This document shows positions 31,819 to 42,878 of a stretch of DNA of 64,000 nt, in pieces. Position numbers and translations under genes: made by a program. The notes below the pieces were generated by a model. That model saw nothing but the letters and a program-made list of their open reading frames with translations, was not told the origin of the DNA and ran no database searches. Position 1 is the stretch's first letter; every line of letters begins with the position of its first letter. Origin of the DNA: Skeletonema tropicum (taxonomy: Eukaryota; Bacillariophyta; Thalassiosirophyceae; Thalassiosirales; Thalassiosiraceae); contig CM074129.1 in assembly GCA_037178625.1 (NCBI GenBank), positions 2,418,001-2,482,000 of the forward strand, written 5' to 3'.

Positions 31819-32532
31819 ATGAACCTTTCTCATTCATCTGCACTTTTGCTTCTCCTTTTATCCAATGCACACGTTGCTTTTGCTTCAGGAATCCGTGGGG
31901 GCCCCCCTCAGAGCATTGAAAAGGAACGAGCTACCCCGGGCCCGGGCGTCTCTCGGCGGTTGGAAGCTGAGATGGACGAACTTGTATCTGAGGCAAATGA
32001 CCGAGACTTGAAGGCAGATAATGCTGAACTTAAGAGCAGCATTGAGCTTGAGGCTATTGAAGAGACTCCCCAAGCCCAAGGCACGGCGATGACCCCAGTG
32101 TCTGTAAACGAGCCTGGTGATGACGAAGAACACCAGTGGCCACTACTCGAAGACATCGAGGCCCAGGAAGTATCCTTTGATGACGTCGACGTAGAACATG
32201 GGCATGGACGTGAGCTGGGAGGCTCAGACTGCGGAATTTATGCAGATCATGAATATTACTTCCACCCCAGAGCTGGCGAGTGCTACAACCTTGGTGGGAC
32301 CTGGTGGAATAATAAGGTGACTTGGATCCGTGCCTCTTCTGGAACGTGTGTTGAGGTATGGGAGCACCATGGGAGCGGAAGCTACAAGAAACACTGCGGG
32401 AGTGACTGGCTCAAGCTTGGGAGCAGTCTGTCAAGGGAGGTATCACGAGTGTGCTGTCCAGCAAAGCACCATGGGCATTGGAATGGGCATGGGCATTGGA
32501 ATGGTCATTGGAATGGACATGGACATAAGTAA
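31819..32532 (+). CDS. array copy 13, crystallin-like six-Cys precursor
   Basis: 237 residues, consensus protein, although flanked by damaged copies 12 and 14. The spacer upstream is the short type. Confidence 0.88.
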   Translation: MNLSHSSALLLLLLSNAHVAFASGIRGGPPQSIEKERATPGPGVSRRLEAEMDELVSEANDRDLKADNAELKSSIELEAIEETPQAQGTAMTPVSVNEPGDDEEHQWPLLEDIEAQEVSFDDVDVEHGHGRELGGSDCGIYADHEYYFHPRAGECYNLGGTWWNNKVTWIRASSGTCVEVWEHHGSGSYKKHCGSDWLKLGSSLSREVSRVCCPAKHHGHWNGHGHWNGHWNGHGHK

Positions 32533-33331
32533 TGATGTTAGCAGTTTGAGAGCAGAACGAATAGTATAGAGAAGAAATCCTTCTAGAGTTACAAATGAAG
32601 AACGGACAAAAGAGAAGAAATCCTTTTAGAAGATAATGATAAGTAGGTGCGATACAAAAATTAGCCTGCTCCAGCTTTGTCCAGAATTTTGGTTGGTGCG
32701 GGGTATCATTGGATACACCAGCCGACATAGTGCACTTTAGCTCTTGGTTTCCTCTGTCAAGCAAGAGCAAATCATACATTGGCCAGTCTTAAAATCGTTC
32801 AAGTGATCAAGCTTTTATGTTACTCATTATAATTATATTCTTCACACTGACAAGATATCATGTATAATCCAAATTCTTTGCGTCTACAATACTGCTTGCT
32901 TCAGTTTCAAACTGAAAAGGATGAATGAGACAATGCTCGCTACATACTATGTACTCTAAACTGGTAGTCGCTGCGGTATTGGAAGTGCGGGAACGGAAGA
33001 AAGTGGAAGAGAGGCAGCAGGGGAAAAGAGTCAGATGGCGGGGCACCAGATCAGAGTTCGTGCTTTTATTCAGCGCTGCAAGACCAAGACTCTATGCAAT
33101 GAGGCAAGTACTCCTCTAGTTAGCAAGCAAGTTCATGCATTCGGCGCTGCACGAACGACTACTCTCTAGAGGATCAAGATAATACTGATACGATGTCTGG
33201 CTGAGGCAAGATCAAGATCAAGCTCATACACTTCCACACAAACAGAAATTGAAGACATAAAAACAACTACAACTACACCAACATTCTAAACATCGATTAG
33301 ACGAACTACCAACTCATAACATTATCCAGCC

Positions 33332-34056
33332 ATGAACCTTTCTCATTCATCTGCACTTTTGCTTCTCCTTTTATCCAATGCACACGTTGCTTTTGCTTCA
33401 GGAATCCGTGGGGGCCCCCTCAGAGCATTGAAAAGGAACGAGCTACCCCGGGCCCGGGCGTCTCTCGGCGGTTGGAAGCTGAGATGGACGAACTTGTATC
33501 TGAGGCAAATGACCGAGACTTGAAGGCAGATAATGCTGAACTTAAGAGCAGCATTGAGCTTGAGGCTATTGAAGAGACTCCCCAAGCCCAAGGCACGGCG
33601 ATGACCCCAGTGTCTGTAAACGAGCCTGGTGATGACGAAGAACACCAGTGGCCACTACTCGAAGACATCGAGGCCCAGGAAGTATCCTTTGATGACGTCG
33701 ACGTAGAACATGGGCATGGACGTGAGCTGGGAGGCTCAGACTGCGGAATTTATGCAGATCATGAATATTACTTCCACCCCAGAGCTGGCGAGTGCTACAA
33801 CCTTGGTGGGACCTGGTGGAATAATAAGGTGACTTGGATCCGTGCCTCTTCTGGAACGTGTGTTGAGGTATGGGAGCACCATGGGAGCGGAAGCTACAAG
33901 AAACACTGCGGGAGTGACTGGCTCAAGCTTGGGAGCAGTCTGTCAAGGGAGGTATCACGAGTGTGCTGTCCAGCAAAGCACCATGGGCATTGGAATGGGC
34001 ATGGGCATTGGAATGGTCATTGGAATGGTCATTGGAATGGGCATGGACATAAGTAA
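33332..34056 (+). pseudogene. array copy 14, frameshifted, longest tail
   Basis: One C is missing from the GGGGGCCCCCC run, so the signal peptide reads into a wrong frame and ends after 63 residues. The Cys domain is intact further on. It has four HWNG units, the longest tail in the array. Confidence 0.85.
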
Positions 34057-34859
34057 TGATGTTAGCAGTTTGAGAGCAGAACGAATAGTATAGAGAAGAA
34101 ATCCTTCTAGAGTTACAAATGAAGAACGGACAAAAGAGAAGAAATCCTTTTAGAAGATAATGATAAGTAGGTGCGATACAAAAATTAGCCTGCTCCAGCT
34201 TTGTCCAGAATTTTGGTTGGTGCGGGGTATCATTGGATACACCAGCCGACATAGTGCACTTTAGCTCTTGGTTTCCTCTGTCAAGCAAGAGCAAATCATA
34301 CATTGGCCAGTCTTAAAATCGTTCAAGTGATCAAGCTTTTATGTTACTCATTATAATTATATTCTTCACACTGACAAGATATCATGTATAATCCAAATTC
34401 TTTGCGTCTACAATACTGCTTGCTTCAGTTTCAAACTGAAAAGGATGAATGAGACAATGCTCGCTACATATATACTATGTACTCTAAACTGGTAGTCGCT
34501 GCGGTATTGGAAGTGCGGGAACGGAAGAAAGTGGAAGAGAGGCAGCAGGGGAAAAGAGTCAGATGGCGGGGCACCAGATCAGAGTTCGTGCTTTTATTCA
34601 GCGCTGCAAGACCAAGACTCTATGCAATGAGGCAAGTACTCCTCTAGTTAGCAAGCAAGTTCATGCATTCGGCGCTGCACGAACGACTACTCTCTAGAGG
34701 ATCAAGATAATACTGATACGATGTCTGGCTGAGGCAAGATCAAGATCAAGCTCATACACTTCCACACAAACAGAAATTGAAGACATAAAAACAACTACAA
34801 CTACACCAACATTCTAAACATCGATTAGACGAACTACCAACTCATAACATTATCCAGCC

Positions 34860-35573
34860 ATGAACCTTTCTCATTCATCTGCACTTTTGCTTCTCCTTTT
34901 ATCCAATGCACACGTTGCTTTTGCTTCAGGAATCCGTGGGGGCCCCCCTCAGAGCATTGAAAAGGAACGAGCTACCCCGGGCCCGGGCGTCTCTCGGCGG
35001 TTGGAAGCTGAGATGGACGAACTTGTATCTGAGGCAAATGACCGAGACTTGAAGGCAGATAATGCTGAACTTAAGAGCAGCATTGAGCTTGAGGCTATTG
35101 AAGAGACTCCCCAAGCCCAAGGCACGGCGATGACCCCAGTGTCTGTAAACGAGCCTGGTGATGACGAAGAACACCAGTGGCCACTACTCGAAGACATCGA
35201 GGCCCAGGAAGTATCCTTTGATGACGTCGACGTAGAACATGGGCATGGACGTGAGCTGGGAGGCTCAGACTGCGGAATTTATGCAGATCATGAATATTAC
35301 TTCCACCCCAGAGCTGGCGAGTGCTACAACCTTGGTGGGACCTGGTGGAATAATAAGGTGACTTGGATCCGTGCCTCTTCTGGAACGTGTGTTGAGGTAT
35401 GGGAGCACCATGGGAGCGGAAGCTACAAGAAACACTGCGGGAGTGACTGGCTCAAGCTTGGGAGCAGTCTGTCAAGGGAGGTATCACGAGTGTGCTGTCC
35501 AGCAAAGCACCATGGGCATTGGAATGGGCATGGTCATTGGAATGGGCATTGGAATGGGCATGGACATAAGTAA
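34860..35573 (+). CDS. array copy 15, crystallin-like six-Cys precursor
   Basis: 237 residues, consensus protein. Its 3' flank shares AACGAAG and AATCAAAATTC with copies 7 and 8. Confidence 0.88.
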   Translation: MNLSHSSALLLLLLSNAHVAFASGIRGGPPQSIEKERATPGPGVSRRLEAEMDELVSEANDRDLKADNAELKSSIELEAIEETPQAQGTAMTPVSVNEPGDDEEHQWPLLEDIEAQEVSFDDVDVEHGHGRELGGSDCGIYADHEYYFHPRAGECYNLGGTWWNNKVTWIRASSGTCVEVWEHHGSGSYKKHCGSDWLKLGSSLSREVSRVCCPAKHHGHWNGHGHWNGHWNGHGHK

Positions 35574-36376
35574 TGATGTTAGCAGTTTGAGAGCAGAACG
35601 AATAGTATAGAGAAGAAATCCTTCTAGAGTTACAAACGAAGAAACGGACAAAAGAGAAGAAATCCTTTTAGAAGATAATGATAAGTAGGTGCGATACAAA
35701 AATTAGCCTGCTCCAGCTTTGTCCAGAATTTTGGTTGGTGCGGGGTATCATTGGATACACCAGCCGACATAGTGCACTTTAGCTCTTGGTTTCCTCTGTC
35801 AAGCAAGAGCAAATCATACATTGGCCAGTCTTAAAATCGTTCAAGTGATCAAGCTTTTATGTTACTCATTATAATTATATTCTTCACACTGACAAGATAT
35901 CATGTATAATCAAAATTCTTTGCGTCTACAATACTGCTTGCTTCAGTTTCAAACTGAAAAGGATGAATGAGACAATGCTCGCTACATACTATGTACTCTA
36001 AACTGGTAGTCGCTGCGGTATTGGAAGTGCGGGAACGGAAGAAAGTGGAAGAGAGGCAGCAGGGGAAAAGAGTCAGATGGCGGGGCACCAGATCTGAGTT
36101 CGTGCTTTTATTCAGCGCTGCAATAAGACCAAGACTCTATGCAATGAGGCAAGTACTCCTCTAGTTAGCAAGCAAGTTCATGCATTCGGCGCTGCACGAA
36201 CGACTACTCTCTAGAGGATCAAGATAATACTGATACGATGTCTGGCTGAGGCAAGATCAAGATCAAGCTCATACACTTCCACACAAATAGAAATTGAAGA
36301 CATAAAAACAACTACAACTACACCAACATTCTAAACATCGATTAGACGAACTACCAACTCATAACATTATCCAGCC

Positions 36377-37078
36377 ATGAACCTTTCTCATTCATCTGCA
36401 CTTTTGCTTCTCCTTTTATCCAATGCACACGTTGCTTTTGCTTCAGGAATCCGTGGGGGCCCCCCTCAGAGCATTGAAAAGGAACGAGCTACCCCGGGCC
36501 CGGGCGTCTCTCGGCGGTTGGAAGCTGAGATGGACGAACTTGTATCTGAGGCAAATGACCGAGACTTGAAGGCAGATAATGCTGAACTTAAGAGCAGCAT
36601 TGAGCTTGAGGCTATTGAAGAGACTCCCCAAGCCCAAGGCACGGCGATGACCCCAGTGTCTGTAAACGAGCCTGGTGATGACGAAGAACACCAGTGGCCA
36701 CTACTCGAAGACATCGAGGCCCAGGAAGTATCCTTTGATGACGTCGACGTAGAACATGGGCATGGACGTGAGCTGGGAGGCTCAGACTGCGGAATTTATG
36801 CAGATCATGAATATTACTTCCACCCCAGAGCTGGCGAGTGCTACAACCTTGGTGGGACCTGGTGGAATAATAAGGTGACTTGGATCCGTGCCTCTTCTGG
36901 AACGTGTGTTGAGGTATGGGAGCACCATGGGAGCGGAAGCTACAAGAAACACTGCGGGAGTGACTGGCTCAAGCTTGGGAGCAGTCTGTCAAGGGAGGTA
37001 TCACGAGTGTGCTGTCCAGCAAAGCACCATGGGCATTGGAATGGGCATGGTCATTGGAATGGGCATGGACATAAGTAA
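36377..37078 (+). CDS. array copy 16, crystallin-like six-Cys precursor
   Basis: 233 residues with the two-HWNG tail, same protein as copies 8 and 9. Confidence 0.88.
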   Translation: MNLSHSSALLLLLLSNAHVAFASGIRGGPPQSIEKERATPGPGVSRRLEAEMDELVSEANDRDLKADNAELKSSIELEAIEETPQAQGTAMTPVSVNEPGDDEEHQWPLLEDIEAQEVSFDDVDVEHGHGRELGGSDCGIYADHEYYFHPRAGECYNLGGTWWNNKVTWIRASSGTCVEVWEHHGSGSYKKHCGSDWLKLGSSLSREVSRVCCPAKHHGHWNGHGHWNGHGHK

Positions 37079-37872
37079 TGATGTTAGCAGTTTGAGAGCA
37101 GAACGAATAGTATAGAGAAGAAATCCTTCTAGAGTTACAAATGAAGAACGGACAAAAGAGAAGAAATCCTTTTAGAAGATAATGATAAGTAGGTGCGATA
37201 CAAAAATTAGCCTGCTCCAGCTTTGTCCAGAATTTTGGTTGGTGCGGGGTATCATTGGATACACCAGCCGACATAGTGCACTTTAGCTCTTGGTTTCCTC
37301 TGTCAAGCAAGAGCAAATCATACATTGGCCAGTCTTAAAATCGTTCAAGTGATCAAGCTTTTATGTTACTCATTATAATTATATTCTTCACACTGACAAG
37401 ATATCATGTATAATCCAAATTCTTTGCGTCTACAATACTGCTTGCTTCAGTTTCAAACTGAAAAGGATGAATGAGACAATGCTCGCTACATACTATGTAC
37501 TCTAAACTGGTAGTCGCTGCGGTATTGGAAGTGCGGGAACGGAAGAAAGTGGAAGAGAGGCAGCAGGGGAAAAGAGTCAGATGGCGGGGCACCAGATCTG
37601 AGTTCGTGCTTTTATTCAGCGCTGCAATAAGACCAAGACTCTATGCAATGAGGCAAGTACTCCGCAAGCAAGTTCATGCATTCGGCGCTGCACGAACGAC
37701 TACTCTCTAGAGGATCAAGATAATACTGATACGATGTCTGGCTGAGGCAAGATCAAGATCAAGCTCATACACTTCCACACAAACAGAAATTGAAGACATA
37801 AAAACAACTACAACTACACCAACATTCTAAACATCGATTAGACGAACTACCAACTCATAACATTATCCAGCC

Positions 37873-38592
37873 ATGAACCTTTCTCATTCATCTGCACTTT
37901 TGCTTCTCCTTTTATCCAATGCACACTTGCTTTTGCTTCAGGAATCCGTGGGGGCCCCCCTCAGAGCATTGAAAAGGAACGAGCTACCCCGGGCCCGGGC
38001 GTCTCTCGGCGGTTGGAAGCTGAGATGGACGAACTTGTATCTGAGGCAAATGACCGAGACTTGAAGGCAGATAATGCTGAACTTAAGAGCAGCATTGAGC
38101 TTGAGGCTATTGAAGAGACTCCCCAAGCCCAAGGCACGGCGATGACCCCAGTGTCTGTAAACGAGCCTGGTGATGACGAAGAACACCAGTGGCCACTACT
38201 CGAAGACATCGAGGCCCAGAAAGTATCCTTTGATGACGTCGACGTAGAACATGGGCATGGACGTGAGCTGGGAGGCTCAGACTGCGGAATTTATGCAGAT
38301 CATGAATATTACTTCCACCCCAGAGCTGGCGAGTGCTACAACCTTGGTGGGACCTGGTGGAATAATAAGGTGACTTGGATCCGTGCCTCTTCTGGAACGT
38401 GTGTTGAGGTATGGGAGCACCATGGGAGCGGAAGCTACAAGAAACACTGCGGGAGTGACTGGCTCAAGCTTGGGAGCAGTCTGTCAAGGGAGGTATCACG
38501 AGTGTGCTGTCCAGCAAAGCACCATGGGCATTGGAATGGCTGGCATTGATGGTCATTGGAATGGGCATTGGAATGGGCATGGACATAAGTAA
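37873..38592 (+). pseudogene. array copy 17, frameshifted, damaged tail
   Basis: Joins the G deletion of copy 11 with the Glu to Lys change of copy 10. In addition the tail holds GGCTGGCATTGATGG, which ends the domain frame early at 38549. Confidence 0.85.
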
Positions 38593-39392
38593 TGATGTTA
38601 GCAGTTTGAGAGCAGAACGAATAGTATAGAGAAGAAATCCTTCTAGAGTTACAAATGAAGAACGGACAAAAGAGAAGAAATCCTTTTAGAAGATAATGAT
38701 AAGTAGGTGCGATACAAAAATTAGCCTGCTCCAGCTTTGTCCAGAATTTTGGTTGGTGCGGGGTATCATTGGATACACCAGCCGACATAGTGCACTTTAG
38801 CTCTTGGTTTCCTCTGTCAAGCAAGAGCAAATCATACATTGGCCAGTCTTAAAATCGTTCAAGTGATCAAGCTTTTATGTTACTCATTATAATTATATTC
38901 TTCACACTGACAAGATATCATGTATAATCCAAATTCTTTGCGTCTACAATACTGCTTGCTTCAGTTTCAAACTGAAAAGGATGAATGAGACAATGCTCGC
39001 TACATACTATGTACTCTAAACTGGTAGTCGCTGCGGTATTGGAAGTGCGGGAACGGAAGAAAGTGGAAGAGAGGCAGCAGGGGAAAAGAGTCAGATGGCG
39101 GGGCACCAGATCTGAGTTCGTGCTTTTATTCAGCGCTGCAATAAGACCAAGACTCTATGCAATGAGGCAAGTACTCCGCAAGCAAGTTCATGCATTCGGC
39201 GCTGCACGAACGACTACTCTCTAGAGGATCAAGATAATACTGATACGATGTCTGGCTGAGGCAAGATCAAGATCAAGCTCATACACTTCCACACAAACAG
39301 AAATTGAAGACATAAAAACAACTACAACTACAACTACACCAACATTCTAAACATCGATTAGACGAACTACCAACTCATAACATTATCCAGCC

Positions 39393-40106
39393 ATGAACCT
39401 TTCTCATTCATCTGCACTTTTGCTTCTCCTTTTATCCAATGCACACGTTGCTTTTGCTTCAGGAATCCGTGGGGGGCCCCCTCAGAGCATTGAAAAGGAA
39501 CGAGCTATCCCGGGCCCGGGCGTCTCTCGGCGGTTGGAAGCTGAGATGGACGAACTTGTATCTGAGGCAAATGACCGAGACTTGAAGGCAGATAATGCTG
39601 AACTTAAGAGCAGCATTGAGCTTGAGGCTATTGAAGAGACTCCCCAAGCCCAAGGCACGGCGATGACCCCAGTGTCTGTAAACGAGCCTGGTGATGACGA
39701 AGAACACCAGTGGCCACTACTCGAAGACATCGAGGCCCAGGAAGTATCCTTTGATGACGTCGACGTAGAACATGGGCATGGACGTGAGCTGGGAGGCTCA
39801 GACTGCGGAATTTATGCAGATCATGAATATTACTTCCACCCCAGAGCTGGCGAGTGCTACAACCTTGGTGGGACCTGGTGGAATAATAAGGTGACTTGGA
39901 TCCGTGCCTCTTCTGGAACGTGTGTTGAGGTATGGGAGCACCATGGGAGCGGAAGCTACAAGAAACACTGCGGGAGTGACTGGCTCAAGCTTGGGAGCAG
40001 TCTGTCAAGGGAGGTATCACGAGTGTGCTGTCCAGCAAAGCACCATGGGCATTGGAATGGGCATGGGCATTGGAATGGGCATTGGAATGGACATGGACAT
40101 AAGTAA
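39393..40106 (+). CDS. array copy 18, crystallin-like six-Cys precursor
   Basis: 237 residues. Thr to Ile before the first R-X-L site (RAIPGPG). The GC run reads GGGGGGCCCCC instead of GGGGGCCCCCC, which keeps the frame. Tail of three HWNG units. Confidence 0.88.
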   Translation: MNLSHSSALLLLLLSNAHVAFASGIRGGPPQSIEKERAIPGPGVSRRLEAEMDELVSEANDRDLKADNAELKSSIELEAIEETPQAQGTAMTPVSVNEPGDDEEHQWPLLEDIEAQEVSFDDVDVEHGHGRELGGSDCGIYADHEYYFHPRAGECYNLGGTWWNNKVTWIRASSGTCVEVWEHHGSGSYKKHCGSDWLKLGSSLSREVSRVCCPAKHHGHWNGHGHWNGHWNGHGHK

Positions 40107-40913
40107 TGATGTTAGCAGTTTGAGAGCAGAACGAATAGTATAGAGAAGAAATCCTTCTAGAGTTACAAATGAAGAACGGACAAAAGAGAAGAAATCCTTT
40201 TAGAAGATAATGATAAGTAGGTGCGATACAAAAATTAGCCTGCTCCAGCTTTGTCCAGAATTTTGGTTGGTGCGGGGTATCATTGGATACACCAGCCGAC
40301 ATAGTGCACTTTAGCTCTTGGTTTCCTCTGTCAAGCAAGAGCAAATCATACATTGGCCAGTCTTAAAATCGTTCAAGTGATCAAGCTTTTATGTTACTCA
40401 TTATAATTATATTCTTCACACTGACAAGATATCATGTATAATCCAAATTCTTTGCGTCTACAATACTGCTTGCTTCAGTTTCAAACTGAAAAGGATGAAT
40501 GAGACAATGCTCGCTACATATATACTATGTACTCTAAACTGGTAGGTAGTCGCTGCGGTATTGGAAGTGCGGGAACGGAAGAAAGTGGAAGAGAGGCAGC
40601 AGGGGAAAAGAGTCAGATGGCGGGGCACCAGATCAGAGTTCGTGCTTTTATTCAGCGCTGCAAGACCAAGACTCTATGCAATGAGGCAAGTACTCCTCTA
40701 GTTAGCAAGCAAGTTCATGCATTCGGCGCTGCACGAACGACTACTCTCTAGAGGATCAAGATAATACTGATACGATGTCTGGCTGAGGCAAGATCAAGAT
40801 CAAGCTCATACACTTCCACACAAACAGAAATTGAAGACATAAAAACAACTACAACTACACCAACATTCTAAACATCGATTAGACGAACTACCAACTCATA
40901 ACATTATCCAGCC

Positions 40914-41040
40914 ATGAACCTTTCTCATTCATCTGCACTTTTGCTTCTCCTTTTATCCAATGCACACGATTCCTGAAGGTCCGACTTGTGAGAAAAACTT
41001 TTGTTTCACAGGAATCTGGCTTAAAGGAAAGCACAAGTAA
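40914..41040 (+). pseudogene. array copy 19, hybrid of array 5' end and an older gene 3' end
   Basis: The first 18 codons equal the array signal peptide, then after CACACG the sequence differs. In its own frame it stops after 20 codons. One base off, a 23-codon frame from 40969 runs to TAA at 41038-41040. It contains two cysteines (PTCEKNFCFTG) and ends KGKHK, like the array's HGHK end. The following 3' UTR (41041-41400) is homologous to the array UTR but clearly diverged. This is probably the residue of the gene originally beside GGPP synthase, joined to the last unit. Confidence 0.7.
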
Positions 41041-41406
41041 TGTCGTCTGTATATATTTGTGAAGAGTTTGAGAGCAGAATGAATACAACTAGGATATAGA
41101 TGAAAGAAGAACAGACAAATGAGAAGAAATCCTTTTAGAAGATTATGATAAGTAGTTTGAAACAATATTGATATTAGTTTGCTTTAGCTGTGTCTAGCAT
41201 TTCGGTTGGTGCTAAAGAAGAGCAACGGGACTGGTGTCTTCAACAGGTGCGGTGTATCATTGAATAAACCAGCCGACATAGTGCACTTTAGCTCATATTT
41301 GTTTGCTCTGTCAACCAAGCAGTACTTCATACATTGTCCAATCTTACAATCGTTCAAGTGATCAAGCATTTATGTTACTTGTTATATTCTTCACACTGAC
41401 AAGATA

Positions 41407-42441
41407 TTATGTATAATCCAAATTCTTTGCCTCTACTGCTTGCTTCAATTTCAAACTGCTTGGCATTTGGATATCTTTATCACCATTTCCTTCACCATCT
41501 AGCTCTCCAATCTTTTCAACTTGCACGTCAAGCATTTCGATAACTTTCAAAAGAGGCTCATTCCCGCCCAACTCTTCAATCTGTTTCACAATATCTTCCT
41601 TCAGCTGCGAACACTTTTCTCTGGTATATCTTAAACTACCTGCCTCCAACATTAACCGTTGTGCATATCTTTTCACATCTACATCCTCTGTTCGTTGCTT
41701 CAATATAGACAGTAACTGCACAGCTGCACTTGATCCTTCACCACCCGATCGTATGCAGTGTATGATTGGAAAGCTGAATTTTCCCTCAGTCAAATCCTCA
41801 CAGAAACTCTTGCTCTTCATATACTCATCATCTGCAAGATTGATCAAATCATCTCGAATCTGAAAGTACAATCCCAAGTTATTCACCAGTGGGACATAGT
41901 TGACATCTTTGTTCGTAGTTGCAAACGATTGCAATAATCCCACTGCCAATCGGAACAATCCACCAGTTTTGTCCAATATCATATTAAAATATTCCTCCTC
42001 GGTTGGGCATGAAACTGTATCTCTCCAATGTATATCATATCCCTGCCCGCGATGCAGATCCAACATTTCCTTGACAAAGACATTCATTGCCTCATCATTC
42101 TTTAGTGCATGACATCTTTCCAGCGCGAGAAAGTACACATAATTAGCAGTGTTGATGACTGGAGCAACACCAAAGATGGAGTGAGCTACAGGGATCCCCC
42201 GCCTTAGCTTGGAATTATCTTCAATATCATCGATTAGGAGAGAGGCATTGTGAAGATCGGCGATGATTGATTTGATTTCATTTGTGTAGTGTGATGGGAC
42301 GTGTAACCACAAGTTGAAGCAGTCGAGGAGTTTGCCGCGCACATCTTTGCCTGGGACACTATTTACGTAGTGATACGCCTCGATAAGCTCCTTTGGTGGT
42401 TGATGCTGTTGGTTCTGCTGCTGCTGTTTGTCTTCGGTCAT
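41407..42441 (-). CDS. geranylgeranyl diphosphate synthase (eukaryotic type)
   Basis: 344 residues, no intron. Condenses isopentenyl diphosphate with an allylic diphosphate to give GGPP, used for protein prenylation and, in plastids, carotenoids and chlorophyll. First Asp-rich motif DDIED at 71-75 inside SLLIDDIEDNSKLRRG; second is DDLIN in LYFQIRDDLIN. CPTEEEYFNMILDKTGGLF, SFCEDLTEGKFSFP and ILKQRTEDVDVKRYA follow the animal/fungal GGPS1 pattern closely, so this is the type III enzyme. There is no signal or transit peptide (a Gln-rich start, MTEDKQQQQNQ), so a cytosolic location is likely. Its last codons and 3' flank have been copied into the spacers of the neighbouring array. It is convergent with the array and divergent from the next gene. 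Confidence 0.92.
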   Translation of the reverse strand: MTEDKQQQQNQQHQPPKELIEAYHYVNSVPGKDVRGKLLDCFNLWLHVPSHYTNEIKSIIADLHNASLLIDDIEDNSKLRRGIPVAHSIFGVAPVINTANYVYFLALERCHALKNDEAMNVFVKEMLDLHRGQGYDIHWRDTVSCPTEEEYFNMILDKTGGLFRLAVGLLQSFATTNKDVNYVPLVNNLGLYFQIRDDLINLADDEYMKSKSFCEDLTEGKFSFPIIHCIRSGGEGSSAAVQLLSILKQRTEDVDVKRYAQRLMLEAGSLRYTREKCSQLKEDIVKQIEELGGNEPLLKVIEMLDVQVEKIGELDGEGNGDKDIQMPSSLKLKQAVEAKNLDYT

Positions 42442-42878
42442 GGTGAATAAAAATTATGACCATATAGGCCATGGTATGAAAGGGAAAGAATCTTGTAGTT
42501 CGGCTTGCTCGATATTCGAAGGCTCTCAGCTACCGCACAATTTTGCGGGTACTCACGTCGGAATTGGTATGATGAGCGGCTGGATCCATCCTTTTTGCAA
42601 ACAACGAAAGAGGCTGAAGGCTATCGAAGATATCGACAGCCTTGCAACAATCAGGTAGGTAGGACGACGCTGGTGGTATCCCCGTGAGCTGCTATATGAC
42701 TGTGCTGAATGATGATGCTATTATTGTGGTCTGTTGTGGTGGCTCGCATATATACGACTACTTGCTCTCGAGAATTCAAACCCCCAACACGTTGACACAT
42801 GTGATGTGTATCTTTGCTCATTGATCGCCTGCTGCCACCTTCTTTCACTCTCTCATATAATTCCAGAATCAAACTAAC
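42442..42878. promoter_or_regulatory. divergent promoter region, GGPP synthase and eIF4B-like gene
   Basis: 437 bp between two start codons read outward. No known element is recognised beyond A/T-rich stretches. A CTTTCACTCTCTCATATAATTCC pyrimidine-rich stretch precedes the eIF4B-like ATG. Confidence 0.5.

Larger units (their letters stand above)
13790..41040 (+). repeat. tandem gene array, 18 units of about 1.4-1.5 kb plus a truncated one
   Basis: Start codons lie at 14002, 15519, 17030, 18529, 20031, 21544, 23066, 24583, 26086, 27582, 28999, 30415, 31819, 33332, 34860, 36377, 37873, 39393 and 40914. Steps are 1496-1528 bp, except three of 1404-1417 bp where the spacer lacks 97 bp. Coding, UTR and spacer are all almost identical, and differences are mainly single bases, small indels and the number of 12-bp repeats at the 3' end of the gene. 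All units point the same way. Thirteen copies are open, five are frameshifted and one is a hybrid. Confidence 0.95.

Noticed and set aside
14002..41040. CRISPR-like appearance of a regular repeat array
   Set aside because: Repeat and spacer are both about identical and kilobase-long, each with a gene; this is a gene array in a eukaryote.
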